Shown in pieces: positions 1 through 41,065 of a DNA stretch of 64,000 nt. The translations under genes were made by a program, and so were the position numbers. Positions within the stretch are counted from its first letter, which is position 1. Each line of letters opens with the position of its first letter. The notes below the pieces were generated by a model. It did not search any database, was not told the DNA's origin, and saw nothing but the letters and a program-made list of their open reading frames with translations. The stretch comes from Enoplosus armatus (taxonomy: Eukaryota > Chordata > Actinopteri > Centrarchiformes > Enoplosidae). The DNA lies in contig NC_092190.1 in the NCBI RefSeq assembly GCF_043641665.1, positions 6,958,548-7,022,547 on the forward strand, written 5' to 3'.

Positions 1-690
1 TTAAGGCTACATCAAGATCACATGAGACTCAACGTTACATGAGAGCTGCAAAAGTCACATGAGATTCATGAAGCTTCCATGACACCAGAGGTCAAATGAG
101 GATTTTGAAGGTAACTTTCACATGAGAGATTTTGAAGGTCACTGAGACTTGTTGAGGTCAAATGGAAGTCACTAAAGTCACATGGGGGCCTTTAGGGTCT
201 CATAAGGCACAATGAAATTACATGAGACTCAAGGTTACATGAGAATCTTTACAATCTCATTGGGGTCTTTGGGGTCTCATGAGACCCGTTTGGGGTTATA
301 TGAGTTTTTCATTCATGAGTCTTTAATGTTGTATGTGACTTGGTGATGATACATTAGAATCACATGAGACTTCTTGAGGCTGCATGAGAGTCTGTAAGGT
401 CAGAGGAGACTTGTTGATGTTACATGAGAGTCTTTAAGGTCAATTGAGCCTTATTAAGATCTGAAAGACCTGTTGTGGTCACACACAAATCTTTTTAACT
501 CCCAAGAGACTCTGGATCACATTAGACCCTTTTGCGTCCCATGAGACTTGTTGAGGTTATATGAGACTCTTTAAGGTAACGAGAATCATGAAGCTTCTAT
601 GAGACTGGAGGTCAAATGAGGATCTTTAAGGTGACTTTGTTGAGGTCACATGAGTCATTAAAGTCACATTTAGTCTTTGATTACATGAGG
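1..690. repeat. Degenerate tandem array of a roughly 20-bp TCACATGAGACTyNTTNAGG-like unit
   Basis: ACATGAGA, TTGTTGAGGTCA and TCTTTAAGGTCA recur throughout. A longer block, with ATGAAGCTTC followed by GAGGTCAAATGAGGAT, appears at about 67-118 and again at about 590-640, which suggests a higher-order period of roughly 520 bp. The array runs off the left edge. Confidence 0.75.
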
Positions 691-929
691 AAAAAACCTG
701 CAACACTTGAGAAAATGAATAAACGTCTCCTTTAATTATTTGAAAGTAATAAGTAAAAATCTCCAAGAGTAATGTCAAGTTATTTAATGTATTCTTGTTG
801 ATGACTCAAATCAAGCAATGGGTGATCTGATCGTGAAGTAAACAAGACTAAAACAGTTTTTCAATCAATCAGAAAGTACTGAGGTTAAGGCCTGAGAGCT
901 GTATCAAAGTCCAATCAGCTATAAATATC

Positions 930-935
930 TTTATT
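930..935 (-). promoter_or_regulatory. Candidate distal poly(A) signal of znf385b
   Basis: On the minus strand AATAAA sits in TTTTTAAATAAAGATATTT, about 20 nt before the presumed cleavage site near 911. It follows a T-rich stretch containing several further A-rich motifs. A proximal AATAAA at 5368-5373 is an alternative. Confidence 0.45.
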
Positions 936-2100
936 TAAAAAGAACGCAGGACAGATGTAGGACGTTCAGCAGTTTTTAATGAAAACAAATAAAACAAATT
1001 TACAGAAATAAAATGATACGGTACATAATCTCAAGTTTGCGTTTGCATATTTGCATCATCATTGTCATCATCATAAAAAAAACAAGCTCAGAGAATAAAT
1101 ACTGTACATGAAGAAGTGGACGGAGGTTCTCTGAAGCAGGAAGTGTTGGTTTTTAACACGTCTGAGGAATATTGAGCGCTATTGTTCTGAGCTGAAACCC
1201 AAAGAAAATATCTGTCTGCTTTAAAATCTTGATGATTCAATTTCAGCAATTCACCATCCTCCAGTCAAGATATAGATAGGAAGTTGGAATGGTGAAGATG
1301 GGTTGAATTGATTGAATCTGAACTTGCCTTGTTGTTGTGGAGCGTCTTATAAAGCTGAATCTGGTGTCTCACTACAGTTTCTGGATATATAGTCTTTTAA
1401 AGTTTGATCAAATTTAATCACAAAACTTGATTTACAGTTTGAAATTTTGGAAAAATAAAATTCCAATGCAATACCTGCTGGCGCAAATAACTTTCCAGAT
1501 GTGTTAAAAACAGCTACTGTCTGGTCCAGAGAGGAGCCCTGTGTGCAGCAGCTTGGGTGAATTGCTCCTTTAAACACTTAAATTATTTGTTAATTAGTTT
1601 GCATGTCCTCTGGGTTAATGGAAAATTAGCTTTTATTTTGGAAGCAAAGTGAAATCAGATGACAGAGGTTCAGTCCAAGCACGGAGAGAATACAAACACA
1701 CTCACACACACACACACACACACACACACAAAGTTTGTATCATGTCAACTAGAAACAACGCTTCATTTTATGCATCCCTGTTTGTTTCACTCCAGTATTG
1801 CAACTCGGCCCCAGTACCAGGACTCGGACCAGTATCAAGACTCTCGGGCCTCAGTATTGCTGATAAAGGAAGCGAATGGGAAAGCAGCAGCTGATCTGTA
1901 CATTATTGCATCATGATGACATCATCAGACAGAGGAGGAAGTGCAGTTGAAGAGCTCAGAGCTGCTCGTCTTCAACAGGCTCAGTGGAGGTTAATCAGCA
2001 TCATCAACACGGATTTGACACTTTGTCTTCTTTTTACAGTTGCATGTTGATGAGACAGAGTTACTGCGCCTTGAGACCAAATACTGCATAGATAAACACA

Positions 2101-2164
<64 letters not shown>

Positions 2165-5100
2165 ATGTCCTTAAACCTGTTTGTTCAATATTGGAAGACT
2201 GAGATGCTTCAAGTTAATCAGGAGGAGGCAGGAAGACAGACAGGAAAATGTTGACCATTTGAAACCTTAGAAAATAACCACCAGTTTAAAAATCCCTTTC
2301 ATTACTGGATGATGATGAAATCAGCCAATTGTGAGGTTTACTGGTTATTTCTGCTTTTACTATCAATATTTCAGATTTTGTGTTAAACAGCTTTTCATCC
2401 ACATGGCTTTGGCTTGATGCTCTTCAGCACTCATGTCTGAATCCAAAGTGAGACTATTTTTTAAATTTAAAATGTCGAGATGGAGACTTTGTAGTAAGAA
2501 ATACCAAACAACATTTATTTCATGCATTATTTCTTGAAAATGAATTAACTTGTGTGTATTCCATCTGTAAATGTTTTGCAGGTGATTCACAAGAAAAATA
2601 AATAGTTCTAAAAAGTGCTTTGTACTTTATCTTACTTATTGAATAACAACTTATACATGTTTTTGTATTTACAAAACAGCAGCTGTGGAATCACTGACAT
2701 TTATAGATTTACATATAGAAGTCCTTTGAGTGACTCTCCCTCAGGTAAATTATTGACATTGCTGATGGCCAATAAGAGAAGAGCCTTTGGGAGATAAACA
2801 AACCGAGTGGACAAGACGTCACCATGGAGAAGGAGCTTTTACAACTCGTCTTTAACTTTGTGGGAAGTTTTCAATGGTGTTTTCTATGGTTTCTCCTGGT
2901 TCTGTAAAGTCCTTTCACGACTGTCAAACAACCACCCGATCATTTCAATTTCAATACCTGGAAGTCTAAAAATGCTAATGAAAGCTATCTGCTAGCAATT
3001 ACCTTTCACCAGTTAAAAGTCCTGCTAGTTCCCCCTAGAGGCTGTAGCGTTCATTACAGCCACAATATGAAAGTGACAAAACAACATAGTGAAGTTGAGC
3101 ATGGAAGTCAATTCATGATCAGTTTGTGTGACAAAATAATCTCAACTCTCGATTGTGAGATTGAACCACATCTCATAATCTTCTTTAGTGAATGGCGCTA
3201 GCTCAGGACATAAGTCTGTTACCTGGAGAGGATGATGAGGATCTACGAAAACCTGAACAAAATAGATGATTAGAATATTGGACAAACTTGCTGCTATGTA
3301 TATCAGCAAAAAAAGAAAAGCGCAGCATCGGGTCCTCACAACATTATAAATCACAGCTTGACATGATGTCCTGTCGGCCAATCAATATGACAATATGAAA
3401 ACCGCATTGTCAGGAAATGTACTTAAATCATCAGGATAAATATACTGGCAGCACAGACTGGCTACTCATGACAATACCACACTTCTTCAGTACTTGACCT
3501 TGAGTATTTAGTAACACTTATAGCCACTTAAAGGGAATGTTTTCATTGCTCAAGAAACCCATTTCCAACCCTCAGATGTTTCCTATATTAAATGAGTCAA
3601 TCTTTTTTACTATCCAGTTTTCGGAAAAAACTCAAGGTGCGACCACACTTATCCATAAAAACATTTAAAGCATTTGGGCCCTTTAAAGTAACTGAGGAGC
3701 AAAATGGCCACTTCGTATGGGAATCGGAGAAGCAGTTGAAAGCTTAGAATAAAGCTGCTCAGCGGACGTTTGAGTTGACCTTATTTTGTCACACATAACA
3801 TACTGGTTATTTAGCTCCTCTTAGAGCCTTACCAGTAGTGGAGCTACTATGATATGCTTATCCTGAGGGTGGCACTAGAAGAAAGGTAATGGGGCCGAGT
3901 CTAAAGGGTTAGTCCAAATCCGACCTGTCTCTGGACCAAAGTGTTCGATTGAAGGACAAATCATGTGGTTGTTTGAAAGTCGTGAAAAAGCTTTGGGTAA
4001 ATATTTACAACATACACTGTAAAATAAATAATTAGAGCACAGAAAAAGCAACCAGACAACTGTTAATATTTTCTTTTGCTCATGGAAAGTGAATAAGCTT
4101 ATTTACGGAAATTGTTCCTTTGCTGTTGCATGTTGTGAAAAGTTCCAGTGATGTGTTTAAAGTCTTCTCACTCTTTGTGAAAAACGTTTCAGTTACAGTA
4201 AAAGTTCTGCTCAGACGCTTTAAACTCCACAAAGTCCTGGTTCAGTGACGGCAGGAAGTTTGACTGAAACGAAACCGACAGGCTGAGTGTTCAGACCAGG
4301 CAACAGTCAGGACGAAAGGCCTTTCTCACTGTAAAACCAGGAAGTAGCCCGGTCCAGAGTCTGTAACACATCGGCAGTGAAGACGACAGTTAACCTACAG
4401 GCAGGAGGAGGCGTTCATGTACTCCAGTTCAAACTCTGGTTCCAAACATACAGCCAGGTGATTCAGCAAGAGGCAACAAACCTGAATTAACTGACTCTCT
4501 GTTAAGGCTTTTTGCTGAGGGTTGAGAAAAGGAGCTGGATTTTATGTTGCCATAAATCCAAAAAGAAGGTTTAGCTAGTTTAGGCTCCTATTGCTGCAGG
4601 AAAGTTAAAACTATGTTTACATTAAAGGATAACTCCAGTTTATTCCGTCTTGGCTGCCTCTGAGGTCACAGAGGTGATGTCCTCTGTAATATTTGAGGGT
4701 TTTAGGGGAGGTTACATGGCATCAATTAAACACATATTACACATTTTAGGTTTTTTACAGCTGATTTAAAGGTATTTGTTTATCTAAACAAGTCTAAGGA
4801 CTGAGTGACGGACTAACACACTTTTGGTTCTGGTCTTTTGACAATATGAAAAATATAGAATACCACCAGCCTTATCTTTTAATTTCTTTTTCTCCACTTC
4901 GCAGTTTGTTTGCTGTATGTTAGGAACAAGTCGAACACGAGCGCAGCGACATCTGAGGGAGTCAGTGTTGATATGACGTGAACGTCTGCTGAACTCTCTG
5001 ACATCAGGTTTGTGCTGGTTAGTTTCTCCAGCAGGAGGAAGAAGAACTTTTCCCTTCAGAGGAGATTTGTTCGGAGAGAACCAACCCTCTCCAAACTCTG

Positions 5101-5367
5101 AGGACCCGATCCCACCCGACATAAACCAGGTTCTGAGTCCAGACTTTCTTGTCCATCTTTGTGTATGGTCTCAACACAAGCTGCATCTTTAGCCTGAAAC
5201 TCAAATTACTGGCACCAGTGTGTCGTCGTCATGTTAATTTTAGCCAGCAGGTTCCGGTATCGTTGAGATGTTTTAGATTCTGCTTGTCGATTCCAGCTCC
5301 TCACCAATCCTGGTTCTGATTCTTGTTATCTCAATCAAACCAAAATATATTAAAAAGAAAATTCAGC

Positions 5368-5373
5368 TTTATT
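5368..5373 (-). promoter_or_regulatory. Candidate proximal poly(A) signal of znf385b
   Basis: The minus strand reads AAAATAAAGCTG about 620 nt after the stop codon, followed by AT-rich sequence. Use of this site would give a much shorter 3' UTR. Confidence 0.35.
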
Positions 5374-5992
5374 TTCAGTAGATTCAGGATGCACCAAAGA
5401 GTCATTTGTCAGAAATGACGAGGTACTTTGGGGTTATTTTTGGTACAAAGGAAGAAAAATATAAATATTCTCTATGTTTTCATGCACAAGTTGAATGTTT
5501 CACTTATTTTTCTTCGAGTTGAATGTTTTGAATCAGCTGAATCTGGAGCATCAAAACGACAAATGGGGACAACAAAAAAGCTGCATACTGTTTTTTCCTT
5601 ATTGCTTTCTAGAAATTTTGGGACAATTCTGTAATTCGGCTGCATTTTCCAGAATGTGTGGGAACCTTTCAGCCTCTGTTCTGCTCAGCTTCAGGTCTGT
5701 GGTTTATTCAAAGCAACAAGTCCATTTCTGGTTTCTATCATCACAGGTCAGCTGTGAACTTTCGGACCCGAGAAGAAGATCCAGACAGAAGGAGGGGAGG
5801 AGGAGGAGGAGGTGCTGTCCTCTCATGTCTGTTTTTCAGGCCTCAGTCAGGTGAGAAGGTTGCAGGTTTGAATCCCTGCAGCCATGATGGCTGAGCTGAT
5901 GTCTTCTGGACTCTTCTGCCCCTGCAGCTCCAACAAACTGGAGGTCAGAAGTCAAAGGTCGCCGGTTCGACACCCCACCGCCGATGCTGTCA

Positions 5993-32746
<26,754 letters not shown>

Positions 32747-33535
32747 CTCTGAGGAAGAAGAAGAAAAAGAGAAACAGACATAAATGATGATCACTGATGC
32801 TGGACATCCTTTATAGTTATAGTTTATAGTTGATATAGAAAAAACTGTTGAAAACTAAACACATAATGGGTATCCCTAGCTATTTAGAATTTATAAGCAC
32901 TATATTCAAGTAATACGTTACCCAATATTGTCAAAGTAAGTCTGTGCTAATTTTTCAATAAACGGTGTGAACCTCTTGTCCCATTGTAGAGCTAACATGG
33001 TAACTGGCAATTAGCAAGCTTGTTAGCTCTGAGAGCTTTTTCTCCCTCTTCAAGAACACATTTCATGAAGACACCCAGATGACTTTCACGGTGTCACCTT
33101 CTGTTGTGACCAGGCCTTAAGAGTGATGATCTGCCACATTCAGCAGCTGACAAGGTCTAATATGGAAAACCATATCTGTCAATAGAAAACCACCCTAGAT
33201 GTAAAGCAATGGATATCCAACACAGAAGCAAATGCATTCAGTGCTGATGTAAAGGTGACATTAAACATCCACAAGAACAAGTAATGACCTCAGGAGACAC
33301 TGAGGGACAGACAGGTGAACAGACAGACAGCGGGCAGACAGACAGAGGGACAGAAAGGAGTGAGGCCTGAATGACACCGGATGCAGAGTGTGAAGCATCA
33401 AACGCTCACAGGGAGAGTGATGAGGTAATGAGTAAGAGGAGAGAGGAAGGATGACATATGTGTGTGTGTAGGTCAGTCCATGACTGTGTCCATCTGTTGT
33501 CCTGCTAGCTCTGCCAAGTCACATGACCTCTGATA

Positions 33536-33540
<5 letters not shown>

Positions 33541-33575
<35 letters not shown>
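33541..33575. repeat. (AC)n microsatellite
   Basis: About 35 bp AC repeat in znf385b intron 1. Confidence 0.9.
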
Positions 33576-33578
<3 letters not shown>

Positions 33579-34059
33579 TTTTTTTCACATTTAGTTAGCT
33601 TTATTGCCATGACCTACATACTGTACATTACTACTGTATACATAGTATTTAAAATCACTTCAGGCATTTGGATCAGATTTGGATCAGCTCATTAAGGCTG
33701 TACTGGCACACCATTGGATAATGGCTCAGAAGATATTGCTACCTAATGGTAATATATATTTCACAGAATGGTATAGCAGATGCTGGCACCCATAAGCCGG
33801 CACTGGAGAGGAAAATCAAGGTCTCTAGTTTCAACATCAACACACCAGCTGGACCTGTTGGACTGGCTATGATGATTGGCTAACATTTAAATCAAAAATT
33901 CAGTTATTTTAATTGGACCTGATAACTTTGCCACTGCAGCTGGTCAGTTTATTGGTTGATTTAACAAAAATACCAAAAATACAGAATCATGTTTCTAAGC
34001 TCGTCCAGTCCTGTTTTCTTCAGCTAAGAAATACTGATATTAATGAGATGTATCATGTC

Positions 34060-34605
34060 TTCTACGGATCATTTTCTCCCGTCTAGATTATTGTAATTAC
34101 CTCAAGCAGCTTTAAATAGTTTACAGTTGGTTCAAAATGTAGCTGCCAGGCTATTAACAAGAACTAGCCGTCGATCCCACATTACCACTGTTCTTGTATC
34201 CCTCAGTTGTAAAATCCTGTAAAAATCAAAATAAAATACAAGAAGATCTACATGACCTTGCCCCCAGTTACATTTCTGATGTCCTCGTTCCTCATTCCAC
34301 TTCTCCACCACTCTTATCTTTTTATCCATCCCCCGCTCATACTGCAAAACAAAAGGCGATCGCGCCTCGCTGTCTTAGCCCCAACTTTGTTTTTAAGTAG
34401 CTTTTAAAAACCCATATTTATAGACAGGCCGTTTTGTAGATCTCCATCCCTGCCTTGTGTTTTGGTTCGTTTTAGTTTGGCCTGTCTCTCATTGTGCTGT
34501 GTTTTATATTTTAATTAATTTCTTTCTTCATTTATTTATTCATTTTTGTGTGTGAAGCACTTTGTAACTGTGTGCTATATAAATAAAGCTTTACTTACTT
34601 ACTCT
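34060..34605 (+). mobile_element. 3' end of a non-LTR retrotransposon (L2/CR1-like LINE)
   Basis: Reverse-transcriptase C-terminal signatures can be read across frames: LDYCN near 34085, then LAPSYISDVLVP near 34255-34290. A 3' UTR follows, ending GTGCTATATAAATAAAGC with a short TTAC tail at about 34585-34602. Stops and frameshifts show it is dead. Only the last part of the element is present. Confidence 0.7.
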
Positions 34606-34619
34606 GAGGCACATTTGTG

Positions 34620-34660
34620 ATTCGGGGCTATATAAATAAAGTTGACTTGAACTGACTTGA
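34620..34660 (+). mobile_element. Second LINE 3' tail fragment
   Basis: GGGCTATATAAATAAAGTTG followed by short TTGACTTGAAC-type repeats directly after the previous LINE tail is the typical end of a related LINE copy. Confidence 0.4.
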
Positions 34661-35842
34661 CATTTAGCCATTCAGGAAGCCACCACTGTTATGCCACGGG
34701 TCAGCCTGTGGGATCTACTGAGAACAGTACAGCAGCTATGGTGCAGTGTTTTGTTCCTGATTGCAGTGACAAAGTGCTCTGAATATGCCAGAAAGCTCGG
34801 AGTCATCTTCACAGAGTTGTGAAGTGCGCCCCTGATTCCAGAAGTAAAACTCCCATTATTTTTTCCCCATAGACAATGTTACATGACTGACAGCTCCATC
34901 CAATAGTAGTTGAGATATTTCATTCTGAAACAAAGTTGTGGACAGGCAAACATCCCTAGAAACATGCTGCTAGCTCTAGCATGGCCAAATATACTGTGTG
35001 TTGACTAGATGGCAATAGTTGGCTGATATGAGGCATCCCTGTTTCTTTGGTTTTCAGGCACACACACAAGTTGGATACATCGGAGCTTGAAGAAAATTAA
35101 ATAAATATAAAAAATAAATTTGGTAAATCCAATATGATATTAACATAGCAAGCGTTTATGTCATAGTGCCAGGTCTTTAGTAATTTGCATTGCTACAGAT
35201 GTCAGGGACTGTGTCAGAAATCACTCCCGTTTTCTACATAGTGCATTGTGTCAGTGTTTCCAACGAGTGTTGAAAATGAACGTGAAATTTATGCTCTAAA
35301 TAGTGCCCTCAAAACACTACTTTCTGCTAACAGTCCCACAATGCAGTGCTCTGCATTTTATACATGCAAAAATAGTCATGAATCAGAGTCATGCGACCCT
35401 ACACCTGTCAGTGATGATGAAAATGATGATGATGATTAATAAGTGTCTGAATCTCTGGTTACTGCTCACTATTGAGTAAACTATTTATCATAAAATGAGA
35501 AGATGAATGAGGGAACAAGGGAGAGATTTTGTTTGATTTTGAATGAGATTTTTTTTGAAAGTCTCACTTCCTGTAAGGGGTCTGTAGTATTTAGAGTCAT
35601 TCCACAAACCACAATAAAGTAAAAATGTGATTTGACTGGCAGGAAGGTGAAATATTTGAAAGTGATGGTCATGAGATAAACCTACAGCATGGCTCAGTTA
35701 ACCAGGAGACTGCTGCTTTCACACTTCCTGTCTCTCTCTCTCTGTCTCTCTCTCTCTCTCTTTAGAGAGAGGTTGTTAGTAGTCGACTTTATGTTTTGCA
35801 GACAGCTGGTTAATCTGCCACAGTGATGAATTAGCTACAAAA

Positions 35843-35843
35843 T

Positions 35844-35887
<44 letters not shown>
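35843..35887. repeat. (CA)n microsatellite
   Basis: 45 bp perfect CA repeat in znf385b intron 1. Further AC-rich patches follow to 36015. Confidence 0.95.
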
Positions 35888-35889
<2 letters not shown>

Positions 35890-36474
35890 ACGCACAGAGC
35901 CAGCTGATGCTGACATCAGCTTTAGCGAGGGAAGGATTAAATATATCTGCTCTATTGAGCTGGGAATTACACACTACACACACACACATAGGTAAATACA
36001 TACACACACACACACATATACATAAAGTGACATGCAGACAAAGAAAAAGCAAGTCAGTAAACTGAGCGTTCAGCATCAAAATGAAATGAAATACATGCGT
36101 TTACCTTTTCTGTTGTGATGTGTGTGTGTGAGTCTAATCCAGGCTGACCATGCAGTCAGTAATCAGAGAGGCCAGCTGTGGGTTATAATCCCACGCACAC
36201 ACAAATACACGCACACACACACAGCAGTCAGGCAACAATGTGATTCCTGATTGAAGAGGAAAAGCATAAATATTTTCTTCAGCGTCTGATAAAAGCAGGT
36301 CTGTGCTCCACAACAACCTGAACAAGTAAATGCCTCCATCTTTTAAGACTTCAAAGAGACACAAGAGAGTGTAAAGAAACACTGAAACACTGAGTTTCAG
36401 TCTCATCTCCGTCTTTAATGTCAATATATGGTGAAATATAATGACATCATACATTCACTGGTCAAGAAACAGCA

Positions 36475-36516
36475 CTGTTTGTGGATCTTTCTAAGGCTTT
36501 TGATACTCTTCACAAC
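36475..36516 (+). pseudogene. Tiny LINE reverse-transcriptase fragment
   Basis: The plus strand reads LFVDLSKAFDTLHN and then a stop. FVDLSKAFDT is the first catalytic-Asp motif of LINE reverse transcriptases. No other part of the element is recognisable nearby. Confidence 0.6.
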
Positions 36517-37265
36517 TGATCAATCTTCTCATCTAACTCTCGGCTAGACAGTGAAGATTATTTCCCTAAATGTCAAACTATTAAATGTTTTAAAAGGCGA
36601 CTGTACATGCAAATAAGACGTATCCTACACCCAGTGTCCCTCCTGCTGGTGGACGCACACACAAAACTGATTTTTTATTTATTTCACCTCTATTTTACAC
36701 ATAAAATCTCGCTTAACCACCAGCCGTTCCACCCACCATGATGTACTACCATTGAGACTGTTGTCGGGCGAAAACCTTTTATGTCCAAAATGTATGTCAG
36801 CTTTAAAGGAACAAACAGGCAACTGCAGTGTGTGTTATTGTTCAGTGGGGTATGAAAGCTTTTATGAGCCATTGTTCAGGTCTGAAGAACACATAGAGGC
36901 ATGTTACCCTTCAGCTAACAACAAGGGAAGTCACTACACGTGGACATACAAGGTTTACACCATCAGATATCTTGTCTTTTCTTGCTCGCACACTTTTTTT
37001 TTATGTTTTTATGTCAGCGAGTGGACTCATCTCAGCTCTGAATCCTGCTGGAGTAAAAGATGAAGACAAGGAGATATTGAGGCACTAATGTATGTCCCTG
37101 TTCCCTGAGAGAGACTGTACAACACACACACACACACACACACACAGTAACCTGAGGGGACGACAGGACAAAGAAACTAATGGAGATGTGAAAAGACAGA
37201 GAGAGAGGTCTTAGAGTGGCTGTCTCTCACCCCGAGGCCAGTAGCTGGTAATGACAGTGGTCAAA

Positions 37266-37302
<37 letters not shown>

Positions 37303-40300
37303 CAGAGCAGTGGCCAGCAGCAGCAGAGATGCAACTAGAAACAACTAGATACAGTTTGATGTTTGTATCTTCGTCCCTGCAGGAATCTGAGATCCAACAA
37401 TCAGAAGAAACTGGCGAAAACTCAAACCATCACCCCACAATCAGCTTCGTTACACATTGAAATATTTCAGAAAATTCAAATTTGGACAATAATTTCCATT
37501 TTCCTCACACAGTAATCGTTTTCACAATCAACACTTTCCCTACAAATACATTAATATCTGATTGTTTCCTTTTGAAGATGCTCTCTCAGGCAGAGCTTCC
37601 TCCCGGTCTGTGTTTGACCTCCAACAGGCTCCACAAGTTCAAAACCATCTCATTTCTAACCTCAAAACCTAAACTGGAGCAGCTCTGACCTGAAAGCACA
37701 AACTTAACACTGGATTTATGAAGCTCGTTGGGAGGAAGAACTAGCTGAGAGGCTGAATTCAGGGCAAAAAACTTTTACAGAAGTTTCATTTTTCTGTCTC
37801 ACACTCCTTCACACTCACAAAACAAAACTGCATTAAGGTTGTTAAATGATTACTACATGTAAGCATGTCTCAGAGAAAACTATGGTTAGCTGGGTCTCCT
37901 GCAGAAGAAAAGATGCTAGCCACTAGAGACACTAAGCTGGATGAACTTCAGTATTTATGTATTTTTCTTTGGCTACGTGATATGTGGATGGTCTGTATCT
38001 ATGGTCGCCCTGAGAGCTCAACGCATTGCAACAAAACAAATGAAGACAAACCTTGTCTACAATTTGACAACACATATGCAGCATAACAAGACGTGCCGCA
38101 TACACAGATAACTCAACCAAATACAGAAAGGCAAGAAGTTGCACCAAACAAAACAGAACTGAGTTACAAAACAAAAAAAAGTTTCCAGAGGACACTAAAA
38201 ACTGATGAACACACCTGGGCACGCCAAGCCCCCAGGAACATGACACACAATGGCCCAAAAAGCAACATATGTAAAACTAATTAATACATTTTTCTGAGCA
38301 TCACAAACATCTTGAATTTGATCCATTCGGCCAAATAAAAATGTGAAAGTCTGGAAGAGCTCCCAAAACAGCTCAAGGAAGCCTGGAAAACATTTTGAGC
38401 ATAAATGGGGCGTCATCTTGGTATGGAATGTGCATTTCCAGCGTATTTTGTTATGTTCAACAAGCAGTCTGATGAGATCACATTCAGACTGCTGTGAATC
38501 TGAAGACCTGCAGGAGGCCGTAACCTGAAGACACTCTGAGGACACATGAGGTTCTTTCCATTCAGCTAATTATGCTTCCTCCCTCCTCAACCATCATCGA
38601 GGACGTTCCAAAACCTTAAACGTGTCTCGGAGCAGGTGAGGAGCGATGAACCACAGGTGTATCCTATGAGTATGTTTTTAGTTTCTGTTCTGGGGTTTCT
38701 ATGGAAACAGCATTAACTGTAATATTAATGTTATTGCATCATTGCATTACTGTAGGTTGGACAAACCACCTGTGGAATAACAACACCAACGTTATTCATG
38801 TTTGTTCATGAAACAGAAATGATGTGTGTTTGATCTGAACCATGAATGAATCATAAAAACACTGCCTTCTCCTGTTTTTTCTTTTCTGTGCCACGTGCCT
38901 CTTGGCTCATTCAGGAAAGGATATTTTCAAAATATTTGTCCTAAACAGCCGTGGTTATTCTTAGTCCAATAATATCAGTCTGAAAAGTGTCAGACGTACT
39001 GGACCTGCAGCCCTTCACAAACAAAACACAGATTTTATTAAGTATTTAAAGTATTTAAAGCTGTTGTTATTGCTCTCTCACATTAAGTCTGTTCTTCTTA
39101 GTTGTCTGTTGACGTTATTTCTATCAGTCGCATTTCATGACACTCTTTTATTATTTCTACACATTATAGGACAGAGATGGTGTCTGTCATGACCGTCCTC
39201 ACATCTCTCTCTTGCATCCTCGCTGAGAAAAGAGATGGAAATGAAGGAACTGAGGAGCCACGTTAGCTAAATGGAAACTGCAGTGTCAAACAGGTGGAAA
39301 GACAGGTTTGCAGACAGTCCAGCTTCCTGTCTGTCTGTTTTCTGGTTGTCATGGAGGCGCTGTGTAACTGCTGATGTCACTGTGGTCAGTCCACTGGGAA
39401 ACTATGACACACACAAACACACACCTGTAGTCTCTCTGTCCACATCCTCACTTTTCTGTCCAGGTTGTTTCTAAAGGGTTTCTGTCCAACACGAAGAAAA
39501 AAGAAAAAGTAAAACAAACAAATAAAACCTCTAAAAGTCAAACAGAGAGCTGGTCCATCGGCCCGTCTGTCAGGTCAGCAGAGCAGCTGGATTACACACT
39601 TTTTGTCTCGGCAGTTTTAAAGTTATAATCCTTAAGATTTTCATGAAATCAAATTGTTTTTGATTCTATTTATCGTCTGCATTTTTAGTGTAGTATAGTA
39701 GTGTACATTATTTACATTCAGTAACTACCTCTCTGTTTAGTAGTATTCATTGTTAGTGATTGCCTTCATACGCAGCTACAGTCTGACCGATACTAGATGT
39801 TTGAGGCTAATCTGGGAATCCAATAACCACATATCGGCAATGGAAATGAATGTAAACACATGACATTAACAATCTTGATGGGGATTTTTTTTGGTTTATA
39901 CTGTGATCAAGATACATACTGAGCAGGTCATTTTACTGTTATGGTAATTGCATATCTGCAATTAACTCATATCGGCAGATATATTGGTCCAGCTTTAAAT
40001 CCAGAATTTCCTCTCATTGATATCAGCCTTGCTGTTTATTGTTAATTCTCCTACAGTCGTATCAGATCTGGATTAAGTTACTGCTAATGCAAACTGAACA
40101 TTTCCTACTGCTGCTGCTTCACATGGTGAAACACAGGTGCTTTTTCTTATGAAGTAGTCACAAGAGGTTAGCAATGACAGCAATCAAAAAATTAGTCTAA
40201 AAAAAAAAAAAGGAAAACAGTCATTTTCCAATGTGTTTTGACAGCGGATCTGAAACTAATGGAACAAGCAGGAGCATCCCATCTGCTGATAAAGAGATGA

Positions 40301-40511
40301 GGTTACATCAGATGGTGGTTACAGTAACCACCTCAATTAATATGACTGAATGTGATTGATTATTATTCTCTCAGTGTTCACTGAAGCAGTTTGACAGGGA
40401 TTTAATTTGGATCACACTCAGAAAGCGATGTAGAGAGTTTGTGTGATTCTAATCCTCTAATGTGTACGACCAGCATCATGTTGGTTGTATGGTTTACATA
40501 CCGCAGCAGGG

Positions 40512-40514
<3 letters not shown>

Positions 40515-40588
<74 letters not shown>
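40515..40588. repeat. Compound (CA)n(GA)n microsatellite
   Basis: About 32 bp CA passes directly into about 42 bp GA. The same compound arrangement occurs at 52302-52367. Confidence 0.95.
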
Positions 40589-40589
<1 letters not shown>

Positions 40590-41065
40590 CACAGTGAGGT
40601 TGTTCTGTCTGTCCAACCTTCACTTCAGAACGCTGTGACTTCTGTTCTGTCTCTAAATAGCTGCACTGCTCCGTAAGGACCTGACACTTACTTTTCAAGG
40701 TGAAACTCGGCTTTCACACTAAAATCCAGGACTGAACTGCTAACAAAAGGTGCAAACACGAGTGGCCCCGTCACCTGACACACCGCTCAGCTAATGAACC
40801 ACCTCACCATCTGACAACTTCCCACTGAACTCAGCGACAAAGACGAGACATAACTGCTGTTCGGTTGCTTTGGTGTTTCAGAGTAGATAGAAACGTTTTA
40901 ATTAATGAAGACGTGGAGTGAGACCCTTCTTTAAAGCTCCTGATATAATGGCCTTTTTAATGTCTATGAGTAGATGTTGCATATTGCAAATTGTTAATGT
41001 TGAGATCACGGCAGAAAAGGCAGCAGCAGCGCCACCGTAGATTTCATGTGCTTAATTGCGCACTT

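Larger units (their letters stand above)
911..5992 (-). other. znf385b: Probable long 3' UTR of znf385b
   Basis: No coding exon or splice site is recognisable downstream of the stop. The AT-rich sense sequence leads to AATAAA signals at 5368-5373 (proximal) and 930-935 (distal). The stretch contains AC microsatellites at 1696-1730 and 2096-2162. Short open frames here have no recognisable family. The extent is inferred; only transcript data would set the true end. Confidence 0.5.

Noticed and set aside
5820..5980. tRNA-like B-box sequences (GGTTTGAATCCC, GGTTCGACACC)
   Set aside because: No cloverleaf or properly spaced A box could be drawn. At most this is a degraded SINE.
36752..37063. Open frame with CPKC and CSVC, suggesting a zinc-binding protein
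   Set aside because: There is no conserved spacing, splice structure or family resemblance; two CxxC pairs are expected by chance.
37932..38545. Overlapping minus-strand open frames of 108 and 116 codons
   Set aside because: Intron 1 sequence with no recognisable domain, and no splice sites joining it to znf385b.
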